Assembly (NCBI GenBank): GCA_947497265.1
Contig: CANMFP010000003.1
Location: 1 to 64,000 of the forward strand
Origin: an uncultured Isoptericola sp.
Lineage (GTDB): Bacteria > Actinomycetota > Actinomycetes > Actinomycetales > Cellulomonadaceae
Length of the DNA stretch: 64,000 nucleotides
Direction of reading: 5' to 3'
This document shows positions 17,684-26,727 of this stretch, in pieces. Under the pieces are notes generated by a model, which did not search any database, was not told where the DNA came from, and saw only the letters and a list, made by a program, of their open reading frames with translations. A program made the translations under genes and the position numbers. Each line of letters opens with the position of its first letter. Position 1 is the first letter of the stretch.

Positions 17684-18835
17684 ATGCCTTGGGAGCTCAC
17701 CGTCGGGATCGTCGCCCTCGTCATCGGCGTCGCCGCGCTCACCACAGCGCTGGTGGGGATGCGTCGCGTCCGGCAGCGCGCCGCTGGTCGCCCGACGGCG
17801 CAGGCGCAGCCCGGCGCCCCCCGCGCGCGGCCGCAGATCGCCGTCGTCGTCAACCCCTCGAAGGAGAACACCGACCGGATCGTGGACACGGCGCGGCGGG
17901 TCTGCGCGGAGGCCGCGCTGCCCGCGCCGCTCTTCTACGACACCACCGTCGACGACCCCGGCACCGGACAGGCGCGCGCCGCGCTGGCCGAGGGCGTGGA
18001 CGTGGTGGTCGCCGCCGGCGGCGACGGCACGGTGCGGGCGGTCGCCGAAGGGCTCTCCGGTTCCGACACCCCCATGGGGATCATCCCGGCGGGCACGGGC
18101 AACCTGCTGGCCCGCAACCTCGACATCCCGCTGGCCGACGTGGGCGAGGCGATGGCGATCGTCATCGGGGGCCGGGACCGCCGCATCGACGTCGGCCGCG
18201 CGCGCATCACGCCCGTGCCCGACGACGGCCCGGCTCCGGGCGACGTCGAGCCCGAGGCCGTCGCCTCCGAGGAGGTGGCGCCCGAGGGGCCCGGCGACGA
18301 GCAGGTCGCGCACATCTTCCTCGTCATCGCCGGGCTCGGCTTCGACGCCGCGATGGTGGCGGACGCGGACGACCAGCTCAAGGCACGGATGGGCTGGGTC
18401 GCGTACTTCCTCGCCGGTGCACGGCACCTGCACGGGCGCCGGATGCGGGCGCAGATCACCATCGACGACGAGACGCCCGTGTCCGCCCGGCTGCGCAGCG
18501 TCCTGGTCGGCAACACCGGCCGGCTGCCCGGCGGCATCACGCTGCTGCCCGACGCGGTGATGGACGACGGCGTCCTCGACGTCGCCGCGATCGACACCCG
18601 CGGCGGTCTGGCCGGGTGGGCGCAGCTCTTCGGCGAGGTGGTCGCGCAGGGCATGGGCGTGCAGAACGAGGCGAAGCTCAAGATCGGCCGCATCGACCAC
18701 GTGCGCGCACGCCACATCCGCATCGACGTCGAGGGCGGGGAGCAGGCGCAGGTCGACGGCGACGTGCTCGGCCGGGCCAGCTGCATGGAGTCGTGGGTGG
18801 AGCCGGGAGCGCTGGTGGTCCGGGCGCCCGCATAG
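17684..18835 (+). CDS. Diacylglycerol/lipid kinase family protein
   Basis: A 383-residue protein with one N-terminal membrane helix (residues 5-26) and a DAGK catalytic domain from ~50. Family features are VVVNPSKENTDR, the nucleotide-binding AAGGDGTVRAVAEGL, and IIPAGTGNLLARNL. It probably phosphorylates diacylglycerol or a related lipid at the membrane. An acidic insert of ~35 residues lies in mid-domain. I chose ATG 17684 because TATGTT stands exactly 6 bases upstream (leaderless) and the membrane helix begins here; the open frame extends upstream antisense to serS. The giant duplicated membrane protein starts 10 bases after its stop. Confidence 0.88.
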   Translation: MPWELTVGIVALVIGVAALTTALVGMRRVRQRAAGRPTAQAQPGAPRARPQIAVVVNPSKENTDRIVDTARRVCAEAALPAPLFYDTTVDDPGTGQARAALAEGVDVVVAAGGDGTVRAVAEGLSGSDTPMGIIPAGTGNLLARNLDIPLADVGEAMAIVIGGRDRRIDVGRARITPVPDDGPAPGDVEPEAVASEEVAPEGPGDEQVAHIFLVIAGLGFDAAMVADADDQLKARMGWVAYFLAGARHLHGRRMRAQITIDDETPVSARLRSVLVGNTGRLPGGITLLPDAVMDDGVLDVAAIDTRGGLAGWAQLFGEVVAQGMGVQNEAKLKIGRIDHVRARHIRIDVEGGEQAQVDGDVLGRASCMESWVEPGALVVRAPA

Positions 18836-18844
18836 GCTGACGGG

Positions 18845-21800
18845 GTGCGTCCCCTGGTCCGTCCCCTCACCGTCGTCGCCGCTCTGCTGGCCGCGCTCGT
18901 CCTGAGCCTGCTGCCCGCGACGGCGCACGCCGACGACGTCGACCGGCCGACCCAGACGCCGCTCGTCCTGGCGGGCGTGGCAGGCCTGCAGTGGTCGGAC
19001 GTGGACGCCGCACGCACCCCGAACCTGTGGCGGCTCGTGGGCGGCGGGTCGGTCGCCTCGGTGTCCGTGCGCACGCTGACGCCCACCTGCCCGCTCGACG
19101 CCTGGCTCTCGATGTCGGCGGGCAGCCGTGTCTCCGCCGCGGTGGACGAGGACGCGCTGCCGGAGTCCGGGACCGACGAGGAGGACGAGGACGGTCTCGC
19201 CACGGTCGGCGACCCGGCCGCCGCCGTCGGCTGCTCGGACCCGCCCCTGCTCCCCGCGGCGGCCGAGCCGGCACCCGTCACGGTGCCCGGCTGGAACAGC
19301 CTGGTCGACCAGGACACCACGGGCGCGACGGCGGACCCTGGCGCGCTCGGCGACCTCGCCGCGGCGGCGGGGGTGTGCACGACGGCGGCAGGCCCGGGCG
19401 GGGCGGTCGCCCTCGCGGACAGCACGGGTGACGTCCCGCGGTACGTCACCGGTGCCGGGGACCTCACGCCGGACGACGTCGCCGCCTGCCCGGTCACCGT
19501 CGTCGACCTGGAGGAGCTCCCCGACGCCGCGACGGAGCGCGCCGAGGCGCTCAGCGTGCTCGACGACACGATCGGCTCGCTGAGCACCCTGCTGCCCGGC
19601 GGCGGCCGGCTCGTCGTCGCCGGTGTCTCCGACACCCCGAACGGCCCGGCCGACCTCCAGGTGGTGGTGGACTGGACCGCTCCGGGCGGGACCGCCACCT
19701 GGCTGAGCTCCACCTCGGCCCGGTGGCCCGGCGTCGTGGTCAGCGCCGACCTCGCGGCCACGCTCGCCGACGCGATCACGGCGAGCGGCACCGCACCGCC
19801 CGCCGAGACCGACCCCGGGGACGACGGCGACGGCGACGCCTCCGGGCAGGAGGCCGCCGCGTTCACCGGCTCGCCCCTGGAACGGGGCGACGACCGGCGG
19901 CTGTCGGTGAGCCGGACGGTCGAGAACCGGCAGTACCTCGGCGTGCTCACCGAGGCGCTGCCGCTCATGACGCCCGTGCTCGTCGGCATCCTGGCGCTCG
20001 CCGACGTCCTCGTCGTGGCGGGGCTGCTGGTCGCGCGCCGCCGCACCGCGAGCACGACGCGCGCGCCGGGCACGGTGCCTCGCCGCCTGGCGATCGCCGT
20101 CCTGGCCGTCGCGGTCTCCCTGCCGGTGGCCGCGACGCTGGCCACCCTGACCCGCTGGTGGGTGGGCACCAACCCGGTGACGCTGCTCGCGGCGGCCGTC
20201 AGCACGGTCGCCCTGACCGTCACCCTCGTGGCCTGGGCACTGCGCCGCCTCGCCCGGCCCGGCCCCTGGCGTCTGCCGACCGCACTCGCGGCGGTCACCT
20301 GGCTCGTCCTGACCGTGGACGGTCTGACCGGCACCACGTTGCAGCAGGGCTCGCTGCTCGGCCCCGCCCCGTCGCTGGGCGCCCGGTTCTACGGCTTCTC
20401 GAACTCGGTGTTCGCCGTCTACTCCGTCGCCGGCCTGGTCCTCGCGGCCGGGCTGGCCGCCCTGCTGCGCGACGCCGGGGTGCGCCGCCGCACCCGCGTC
20501 CTGCTGGTCGCCGCCGTCGGCCTGGTGACCACCGCCGTCGACGGCCTGCCCCCGTTCGGCGCCGACCTCGGCGGCATCCTCGCCCTCCTGCCGGCGTTCG
20601 CCGTGCTCGTGGCAGGCGTCGCCGGGTGGCAGCTGACCTGGCGACGCGTCCTCGTGGTCGGGGGTGCCACGGTCGCGGCCGTCGCCCTCGTCTCCGTCGT
20701 CGACTGGGCGCTGCCCGGCCCGGGCACCCACCTCGGCGGGTTCGTCCAGTCCGTGCTCGACGGCGACGCGTTCGACGTGCTCGCCGGCAAGGCGGCCGGG
20801 GCGTGGGCGACCGTCGCGAACCCTGCCGGGGCGTTCGCCGTCGTCGTGTGCGCCGTCGTCGGCTGGGCCGTGCTCGATCCCGAGCGGGCGCGGCTGGGCG
20901 GCGTGGCCGCCGCCTACCGGGCCGACCCCCTGCTGCGTCGCGCCGTCCTCGCCCTGGTGACCGTCGCCGTCGTCGGCACCGTCCTGAACGACTCCGGGAT
21001 CGTGGTGGCGGTGTACGTGCTGCTCGCGTCCGCACCGCTCCTGGTCGTCGGGCCGCTCGAGCACGCCGACGCCCTCGCCACGACGGCCGCGCCTCCGGAC
21101 GGCCCGGGAGCACCCCGACCCGGCCCGCTGCTGGCCCGCACCCCCGCGGTCGCCGTCGGTGTGACCGCCGGCCTCCTCGTGGCGCTGCTGCTCGGCGCGG
21201 CGGCCGTGCCCGCCCGTGGCCTGGCGGGCGCCGGGGACGTGGCCGGGCCCGGGGTGCAGGTGCTCGACGAAGAACCCGTCGTCATCATCGGCACCGAGGG
21301 CCTGCGCTGGGAGGACGTCGAGCCGTCGTCGACGCCCACGCTGTGGGGCCTCCTGCGCGACGGCGCGAGCGCCACCGGTGTCACGGCCGCCGTGACCGGG
21401 GCCTCGGGCGACTGCACCGCTGCGGGATGGCTCGGCCTGAGCTCCGGGCGCAGCCCCGTCACCGGCGAGGCGGTCGACGGCGTGTGGACGTGCGCCCAGT
21501 GGGAGGTCGCCGGCGGCCGTGCCCCCGCCGCCGACGGCTCCGCGCAGGTCGAGGGCTGGCAGGACCTGGCCGACCTGCAGTCCCGGTCCGAGTTCCTGCC
21601 CCGGCTCGGCGTGCTCGGCGAGATGCTGGCCGACGGCGGCACCTGCGCCACCGCCGTCGAACCCGGCGCGGCGCTCGCCCTGGCCGGCACCGACGGGACC
21701 GTCGAGCGGTACCGCACCCTCGAGGCGGCGCTCGCCGACCCCGAGGAAGCGTTCGCCTGCCCCGTGACGATGGTCGACGCCGGTTCCGCGCCGTACCACC

Positions 21801-23344
21801 CCAGCGGGACCGGCAGCGCGTCCCGTCCCGTGCCGGACGACGCCACCTCCGGGGGCGACGAGCGGGCCGCCGCGCTGCGGACCGTCGACGCGAACGTGCG
21901 GCGCGTGCTCGCCGTCGTGCCCGACGAGACCACCGTCATGGTGCTCGACGTCGGCAACCCGGCACCCGGGCGGCCGTCGCTGGGCGTCGGCGTGGTGCAG
22001 ACCGACACCGACACCGCTCCCGCCTACCTGACGACCTCGTCGACCCGCTGGCTCGGCGTGGTGCGGCTGCTGGACGTGCCCGTCACGCTGGTCGACGCCT
22101 ACGACCTGACCCGGCCCGCCGACTTCTCCGGCGCGCCCCTCACCCTCGCCGACGACCGCCCCAGCACCACCACCGCGACCGTCCGCGAGCTCGACTCCCT
22201 CACCGCCCGGGACCACGAGCTGCGCACCACCACCGGCACGATCACCGGCATCCCGGCGATCCTCGCCCTCGTGGCGCTCGCCCTGGTGGTCCTCTGGCTC
22301 CCCCGTCTGCGCCGCCAGGCACCTCGCGCCGCACGCGCCTGGTCGCGCACGCTGGACGTCGCGCTCCTCGCCCTCGCCTCCGTGCCCGCCGCGACGTTCC
22401 TCATGACCACCTGGGGCTGGTGGCGCGGCGAGAACATCACGCCAGGGCTGTGGCTGTCCCTCGGCGCCAGCACGGCGCTCGTCGCGCTCGTCGCCGCACT
22501 CTGCCCGCGCCGACCGGTGTGGGTCGGCCCCACCGTGCTGGCCACCGTCACGTTCGCCGTGCTGACGCTGGACGCGCTGCTCGGCACACCGCTGCACCGC
22601 GGGAGCCCCCTGGGCGCCGCACCGACGCTCGGCGGGCGGTTCTACGGGTTCGGCAACCCGACGTACTCCGTCTACGCGGTGGCCGCGGTCGTCTGTTCCG
22701 CCGGTCTGGGGACCGTGCTCGCCCGCCGCCTCGGCCGGGCGGCAGGCGGTGTGGTCGCCTCCGTGGTGGGCGCGGTGGCGCTCGCGGTGACCGTGCTGCC
22801 CACGCTCGGGGCCGACGTCGGGGGCGGGCTCGTGCTGCTGCCCGTCATGGTCGTCGTCGTCCTCGCCGTCGTCGGGGCGCGGATCACCTGGCAACGCCTG
22901 CTGGTCGCCGGTGGGGCCGGCGTGCTGCTCGTGGCAGGCATCGGGATCCTCGACTGGCTGCGCCCGGTCGCCGAGCGGTCGCACCTCGGCTCGTTCGTGC
23001 AGTCGATGATCGACGGCACCGGCCTCGAGACGATCGGTCGCAAGGCCGGGTACGCCTACCGGTCGTTGTCCGGCGGGTTCGACGCCTGGCTGGCGCTCGC
23101 CGTCGTCGTGCTGACCGTCCTGGCGCTGTGGGGGCCGCGACGGTGGCGTCCGGACTGGCTCGCCCGGTCCGAACGGGCGTGGCCGCTGCTGCGGCCCGTC
23201 CTCGTCGCGCTGCTGATCGCCGGCGTCGGCGGCGCGGTCGCGAACGACTACGGGATCCGCGTCGTGTCGCTCATGCTGTTCGCCGCGGTGCCGCTCGTCG
23301 CCCTCGTCGCGCTCCGCACCGACGACGCCGAACCGGCGGACTGA
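18845..23344 (+). CDS. Giant membrane protein with two homologous halves, function unknown
   Basis: A 1499-residue protein with a signal peptide (about residues 1-29, ending TAHA) and roughly 20 hydrophobic helices. It consists of two related halves of ~700 residues. Each half has an extracytoplasmic domain beginning like an alkaline-phosphatase-superfamily fold (LVLAGVAGLQWSDVD near 40; VVIIGTEGLRWEDVE near 812), then a membrane block. Matching motifs are FYGFSN/FYGFGN (~513/~1263), FGADLGG/LGADVGG, HLGGFVQS/HLGSFVQS and NDSGI/NDYGI. I see no intact metal or nucleophile set, so the phosphatase-like part may be inactive. It starts as a leaderless GTG (TAGGCT 6 bases upstream), 10 bases after the lipid kinase. 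I do not recognise a named family. Confidence 0.85.
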   Translation: MRPLVRPLTVVAALLAALVLSLLPATAHADDVDRPTQTPLVLAGVAGLQWSDVDAARTPNLWRLVGGGSVASVSVRTLTPTCPLDAWLSMSAGSRVSAAVDEDALPESGTDEEDEDGLATVGDPAAAVGCSDPPLLPAAAEPAPVTVPGWNSLVDQDTTGATADPGALGDLAAAAGVCTTAAGPGGAVALADSTGDVPRYVTGAGDLTPDDVAACPVTVVDLEELPDAATERAEALSVLDDTIGSLSTLLPGGGRLVVAGVSDTPNGPADLQVVVDWTAPGGTATWLSSTSARWPGVVVSADLAATLADAITASGTAPPAETDPGDDGDGDASGQEAAAFTGSPLERGDDRRLSVSRTVENRQYLGVLTEALPLMTPVLVGILALADVLVVAGLLVARRRTASTTRAPGTVPRRLAIAVLAVAVSLPVAATLATLTRWWVGTNPVTLLAAAVSTVALTVTLVAWALRRLARPGPWRLPTALAAVTWLVLTVDGLTGTTLQQGSLLGPAPSLGARFYGFSNSVFAVYSVAGLVLAAGLAALLRDAGVRRRTRVLLVAAVGLVTTAVDGLPPFGADLGGILALLPAFAVLVAGVAGWQLTWRRVLVVGGATVAAVALVSVVDWALPGPGTHLGGFVQSVLDGDAFDVLAGKAAGAWATVANPAGAFAVVVCAVVGWAVLDPERARLGGVAAAYRADPLLRRAVLALVTVAVVGTVLNDSGIVVAVYVLLASAPLLVVGPLEHADALATTAAPPDGPGAPRPGPLLARTPAVAVGVTAGLLVALLLGAAAVPARGLAGAGDVAGPGVQVLDEEPVVIIGTEGLRWEDVEPSSTPTLWGLLRDGASATGVTAAVTGASGDCTAAGWLGLSSGRSPVTGEAVDGVWTCAQWEVAGGRAPAADGSAQVEGWQDLADLQSRSEFLPRLGVLGEMLADGGTCATAVEPGAALALAGTDGTVERYRTLEAALADPEEAFACPVTMVDAGSAPYHPSGTGSASRPVPDDATSGGDERAAALRTVDANVRRVLAVVPDETTVMVLDVGNPAPGRPSLGVGVVQTDTDTAPAYLTTSSTRWLGVVRLLDVPVTLVDAYDLTRPADFSGAPLTLADDRPSTTTATVRELDSLTARDHELRTTTGTITGIPAILALVALALVVLWLPRLRRQAPRAARAWSRTLDVALLALASVPAATFLMTTWGWWRGENITPGLWLSLGASTALVALVAALCPRRPVWVGPTVLATVTFAVLTLDALLGTPLHRGSPLGAAPTLGGRFYGFGNPTYSVYAVAAVVCSAGLGTVLARRLGRAAGGVVASVVGAVALAVTVLPTLGADVGGGLVLLPVMVVVVLAVVGARITWQRLLVAGGAGVLLVAGIGILDWLRPVAERSHLGSFVQSMIDGTGLETIGRKAGYAYRSLSGGFDAWLALAVVVLTVLALWGPRRWRPDWLARSERAWPLLRPVLVALLIAGVGGAVANDYGIRVVSLMLFAAVPLVALVALRTDDAEPAD

Positions 23345-23347
23345 CGG

Positions 23348-24223
23348 TCAGCCGCGCGTGCGGGTGCCCATCCGGCCGATCCTGTCGACGACCCGCCGCA
23401 CCTGCCGTGCGCTCACGGCCGCCATGACGTCGCGGTACTGACCGGCACGGTGGAGCTGGCCGGCCAGGTCGTTCGACGACGGCCGGTGCCGCAGGTCGCA
23501 GGGCACCTCGACGGCGACGTAGCCCGCCCGCAGCAGGTCGATCGTCATCCCGGTCTCGACCCCCCAGCCGTGCGCCAGCGGGGTGGCGGCCTCGAACGCG
23601 TCCCGCGTCAGGCAGCGCATCCCGGACAGCGGCTGAGTCGGGCTCCAGCCGGTGAGCCGGTGGATGGCGCGCCGTGCGGCACCGACCACGATGCCGCGTC
23701 CGCCGGCGCCCTTCTGCGTGGGCAGCAGCGCGATGGCGAGGTCGGCGACGCCCTCGCGCACCGGGCTGACGAGCGGGGCGGTGTTGACGGCGGTGTCGCC
23801 CAGGTCGCCGTCGATGAAGAGCAGCAGCCGCGGTGCCCGGCCGTCGGCGTCCCGCATGGCGACGACGGCGGCCCCCGTCTCCATCGCGGCGGCCTTGCCC
23901 CGGTTGTGGGAGTGCCGCACGACCACTGCTCCGGCGTCGCGCGCGACGTGCTGGGTGTCGTCCTCGGACCCGTCGTCCACCACGAGCACGAGGTCGACGT
24001 GCGGGATGGCACGGGCGGACCGGACGGTCGCCGCGATCCGCTCGGACTCGTCCTTCGCAGGGATCACGACCGCGACGCGCTGGACGCTCCGGCCGCCACG
24101 GGCGGTGGGCGGCCGTGGTGTCTTGGCCACGGGCATGCTCGGTCGGCGTGCCCCCGGGTTCACCGCCGTCTCGCCGGGCATCGGCTCACGGCTCGTCCGT
24201 GTTGCCCCTTGGTCCGCGTTCAC
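23348..24223 (-). CDS. Family 2 glycosyltransferase
   Basis: A 291-residue GT-A fold glycosyltransferase. After a ~45-residue disordered N-terminus come VAVVIPAKDESERI, the VVDDGSEDDT nucleotide-binding motif, HNRGKAAAMETG, and DGD (LLFIDGDLGDT) as the metal-binding triad. The overall pattern resembles glucosyl-3-phosphoglycerate synthases and polyprenyl-phosphate sugar transferases; the acceptor is unknown. No membrane anchor is visible. The start at GTG 24223 is tentative since internal ATGs also precede the domain. It converges with the giant membrane protein, with 3 bases between their stops. Confidence 0.82.
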   Translation of the reverse strand: MNADQGATRTSREPMPGETAVNPGARRPSMPVAKTPRPPTARGGRSVQRVAVVIPAKDESERIAATVRSARAIPHVDLVLVVDDGSEDDTQHVARDAGAVVVRHSHNRGKAAAMETGAAVVAMRDADGRAPRLLLFIDGDLGDTAVNTAPLVSPVREGVADLAIALLPTQKGAGGRGIVVGAARRAIHRLTGWSPTQPLSGMRCLTRDAFEAATPLAHGWGVETGMTIDLLRAGYVAVEVPCDLRHRPSSNDLAGQLHRAGQYRDVMAAVSARQVRRVVDRIGRMGTRTRG

Positions 24224-24292
24224 AGCTCCCTGCCTGTGCGGCCGTCACAGCCACGATCGTCGATGTGATCCTCGGCGCGACACGCCGGGATC

Positions 24293-24323
24293 GGAAGTGC
24301 AAAGAACTTCCCTCAGAATCCTA
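24293..24323 (-). promoter_or_regulatory. Candidate promoter/operator for the glycosyltransferase
   Basis: A -10-like TAGGAT on the minus strand (24318-24323) is followed downstream by an inverted repeat, GGAAGT-N7-ACTTCC (24293-24311), that would lie in the early transcript. No good -35 is visible, so this is only suggestive. Confidence 0.3.
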
Positions 24324-24396
24324 CTCCCACGGTAGGGCGGGAACCTGCCCGCCGCAGGGAGAGGTCGGGGGTCACCGGGTGAAGTTTCTGTGCGGG

Positions 24397-25221
24397 TCAG
24401 CGCAGGGTCACCTGGCGGGAGATGATGCCCGCCCGGGCGCGCCGCTCGTTCGGGTCCAGCGGTGCGTCGACGGCGAGCGCCGCCTCGAACCGGGTCGACA
24501 GGTCCTGGATCGGCTCGGTCAGCTCGTCCGCCTCGGTGCCGCGAGGCAGCTCCCACACCGGCACCACGAGGCCGCAGGCGCGGAACATCCCCAGGAACTT
24601 GCCGCCGGCCAGGCCGGAGTCCCGCTTCGCGTGGAGGCGGGCGATGGCGTCGACCACACGGTCCTCGTCCTCGGTGCGCGCCCACCGCACGAACTCGCGG
24701 CTCATGCGGCACCAGTACGCGGAGTCCACACCCTCGACCTTGACCGTGGGGACGGTCTGCTCGGCGGCCTCCTCGAGACCCTCCTTGATCTCGGCGGTCA
24801 TCTCCGCCGAGGAGTCCATCCAGTAGTCGTAGCCCTCGTGGACCGTGACCTCGAACGGCACCGAGGAGTCCAGCACGTCCTGCAGGCGCGGGGTGTCCGC
24901 GGTGACGTCGAGCTGCTCGGGCAGGACTCCCGTGCCCGGCTCGGCCTCGATCGCCGCGAGCAGCGCACCCGCCAGCGAGCGGCTGATGTCGTCGGAGCTG
25001 AGCACACCCTGCACGGCGAGCAGGACGGTGCCGTCCTCGCGGTGCAGCGCGGCCCAGCCGCCCGGCAGCACGGTGGCGACGACGACGTCGCGGCCGCCGT
25101 GCGCGTCGACGGTGCGGGCCGGCGCGGTCGCCGAGGGCACGATCTCCCGCATCGAGACCCAGTCGGCCTCCCCCGGGAGCCCTTCGAACGGACGCAGCAC
25201 GAATTCAGCGGTCTTGGCCAT
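24397..25221 (-). CDS. DUF5926 family protein
   Basis: A 274-residue soluble protein of the DUF5926 family, widespread in actinobacteria and of unknown function. Visible are the conserved N-terminus MAKTAEFVLRPFEGLPGEADWV, a mid segment VHEGYDYWMD and a Trp/Arg-rich SREFVRWARTEDEDR. No transmembrane or catalytic motif is seen. The ATG is preceded at exactly 6 bases by TAGGAT, indicating a leaderless mRNA. The gene stands just upstream of the glycosyltransferase on the same strand, 173 bases apart. Confidence 0.85.
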   Translation of the reverse strand: MAKTAEFVLRPFEGLPGEADWVSMREIVPSATAPARTVDAHGGRDVVVATVLPGGWAALHREDGTVLLAVQGVLSSDDISRSLAGALLAAIEAEPGTGVLPEQLDVTADTPRLQDVLDSSVPFEVTVHEGYDYWMDSSAEMTAEIKEGLEEAAEQTVPTVKVEGVDSAYWCRMSREFVRWARTEDEDRVVDAIARLHAKRDSGLAGGKFLGMFRACGLVVPVWELPRGTEADELTEPIQDLSTRFEAALAVDAPLDPNERRARAGIISRQVTLR

Positions 25222-25285
25222 GCGCCGATCCTAACGGCGTGCGGCCGCTCGCGGGCACACCGCACCGTTACCCGTCGGGGAGCTG

Positions 25286-25687
25286 TCAGGGCCGGTCCGC
25301 GTCGTAGCGCGCTCGCGCGGCGTCGACATCCGCCATGTGGTGCTCCGCCCACTCCTTGAGGAGGGTGATGCGCTCGCGCAGCGAGTCACCCAGCGGGGTC
25401 AGGGCGTAGTCGACCCGCACGGGGACCGACGGCGTGACCTCGCGCGTGACGAGCCCGTCGCGCTCCAGCGAGCGGAGCGTCTGCGTGAGCATCTTCTGGC
25501 TGACCCCGGCGATGCGGGCGGCCAGCTCGGAGTACCGCAGCGGGCCGTCGCGCAGCGCGGCGAGGACGAGGGTGACCCACTTGTCGGAGATCCGGTCCAG
25601 CAGCCGGCGGCTGGGACAGCTCGCGAGGTAGGCGTCGTACGCCTCCTTGGCCCGCTGCTTCCGTTGGACGGCGGTCGTGGTGGCCAT
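25286..25687 (-). CDS. HxlR-type transcriptional regulator
   Basis: A 133-residue winged-helix regulator of the HxlR family: SCPSRRLLDRISDKWVTLVL, then SQKMLTQTLRSLERDGLVTRE as recognition helix and wing, and YALTPLGDSL. Cys ~24 stands where redox-sensing HxlR members (HypR, YodB) carry their reactive cysteine, so it may sense thiol-reactive electrophiles. It is divergent from an MDR oxidoreductase 121 bases away, the usual target arrangement for such regulators. It probably binds the shared intergenic region. Confidence 0.92.
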   Translation of the reverse strand: MATTTAVQRKQRAKEAYDAYLASCPSRRLLDRISDKWVTLVLAALRDGPLRYSELAARIAGVSQKMLTQTLRSLERDGLVTREVTPSVPVRVDYALTPLGDSLRERITLLKEWAEHHMADVDAARARYDADRP

Positions 25688-25711
25688 GGAACCTCCCGTG
25701 AGTTACCTGCG

Positions 25712-25737
25712 GGTGCCTACCGTACTTTGAGGTGCCT
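25712..25737. promoter_or_regulatory. Repeated motif between HxlR and oxidoreductase genes
   Basis: GGTGCCT occurs twice in direct orientation (25712-25718 and 25731-25737) around GTAC. It lies in the divergent intergenic region and is a candidate binding site of the HxlR regulator. Confidence 0.35.
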
Positions 25738-25808
25738 TCTTCCTCCCGGAGAGCGCCTCGGCGAGGCTGAGGTCGTCACTCACCCCCACCGCGAGAGGAA
25801 CCTTCACG

Positions 25809-26702
25809 ATGCGTGCACTCGTCGCCCGTACCGGCAACAACACCCCCGTCCTCCAGGAGACGTCCCCGGAGCCCCTGGCGCCCGACGAGATCCGGGTCGC
25901 CGTCCGCGCGGCCGCCGTCAACCCTGCCGACGGTTGGGTCGCGAGCGGCGCCGCCCGGTCCCTGCTCGACCTGCCCGACGTCGTCGGCCTCGGCTACGAC
26001 CTCGTCGGCACGGTGACCGACGTCGGTGCCGCGGTGACGGACCTGACCGTCGGTGACGTCGTCGCCGCCCTGCACGAGGACCGCTCCGCACCCGTCCGCG
26101 CCCATGCGGACGTCGCCACCGTGCCCGCCGCCGCGGCCGCCGTCGTCCCGGCCGGCCTCGACCCGGCCGGGGCCGCCTCGGTCCCGCTCAACGCGCTCAC
26201 CGCGGCACAGGGGCTCGACCTGCTCGGCCCCGCCGAGGGGCGCACCCTGCTCGTCACCGGAGCCGCCGGTGGCGTCGGCGGGTACGCCGTCGCGCTCGCC
26301 GCACGGAGCGGCTGGCGCGTGACCGGCCTCGCCCGGGCGGCCGACGAGGACTTCCTCCGCCGGGCGGGGGCCGCCGACACCGTCACCGACATGCCGGGAC
26401 CGGACTTCGACGCCGTCTTCGACGCCGCCGCGCTGCAGGAGGGCGCGATCGTCGCCGCACGCGACGGGGGTGCCTTCGTCGGCGTGCTCCCGCCCGCCCC
26501 GGTCGCGCCCGAGCGCGGCATCTCCGTCGCGGCGGTGAACGTGCGGGCCGACGGCGAGCGCCTGGCCGAGCTGCTCGGGCTCAGCCGCGACGGGGTCCTC
26601 GAGGTGCGCGTGGCGGGCGAGGTGTCGCTCGACCAGGCGGCGGCCGCGTACGACCGGCGGACGGCGGGCGGCCAGCGGGGGCGGTGGCTCCTCGTGCCCT
26701 GA
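25809..26702 (+). CDS. MDR-family NADP-dependent oxidoreductase
   Basis: A 297-residue zinc-free medium-chain reductase. The N-terminal half has AAVNPADGWVASG and GYDLVGTVTDVG, and the Rossmann half has VTGAAGGVGGYAVALA (about residue 150). It likely reduces quinones or reactive carbonyls with NADPH in the cytoplasm. It faces the HxlR regulator and is probably its target, giving an electrophile-response pair. It differs from the QOR at 8478-9455 in lacking the YPPPPG segment. AGAGGAA lies before the ATG. Confidence 0.87.
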   Translation: MRALVARTGNNTPVLQETSPEPLAPDEIRVAVRAAAVNPADGWVASGAARSLLDLPDVVGLGYDLVGTVTDVGAAVTDLTVGDVVAALHEDRSAPVRAHADVATVPAAAAAVVPAGLDPAGAASVPLNALTAAQGLDLLGPAEGRTLLVTGAAGGVGGYAVALAARSGWRVTGLARAADEDFLRRAGAADTVTDMPGPDFDAVFDAAALQEGAIVAARDGGAFVGVLPPAPVAPERGISVAAVNVRADGERLAELLGLSRDGVLEVRVAGEVSLDQAAAAYDRRTAGGQRGRWLLVP

Positions 26703-26727
26703 CGGCACACGCCCTAGGCTGCCGACC

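Noticed and set aside
17621-22984. A 1787-codon open frame on the minus strand
   Set aside because: It is the antisense shadow of the lipid kinase and the giant membrane protein; its product is charged Gly/Arg/Asp-rich low complexity with no domain, as GC-rich shadows are.
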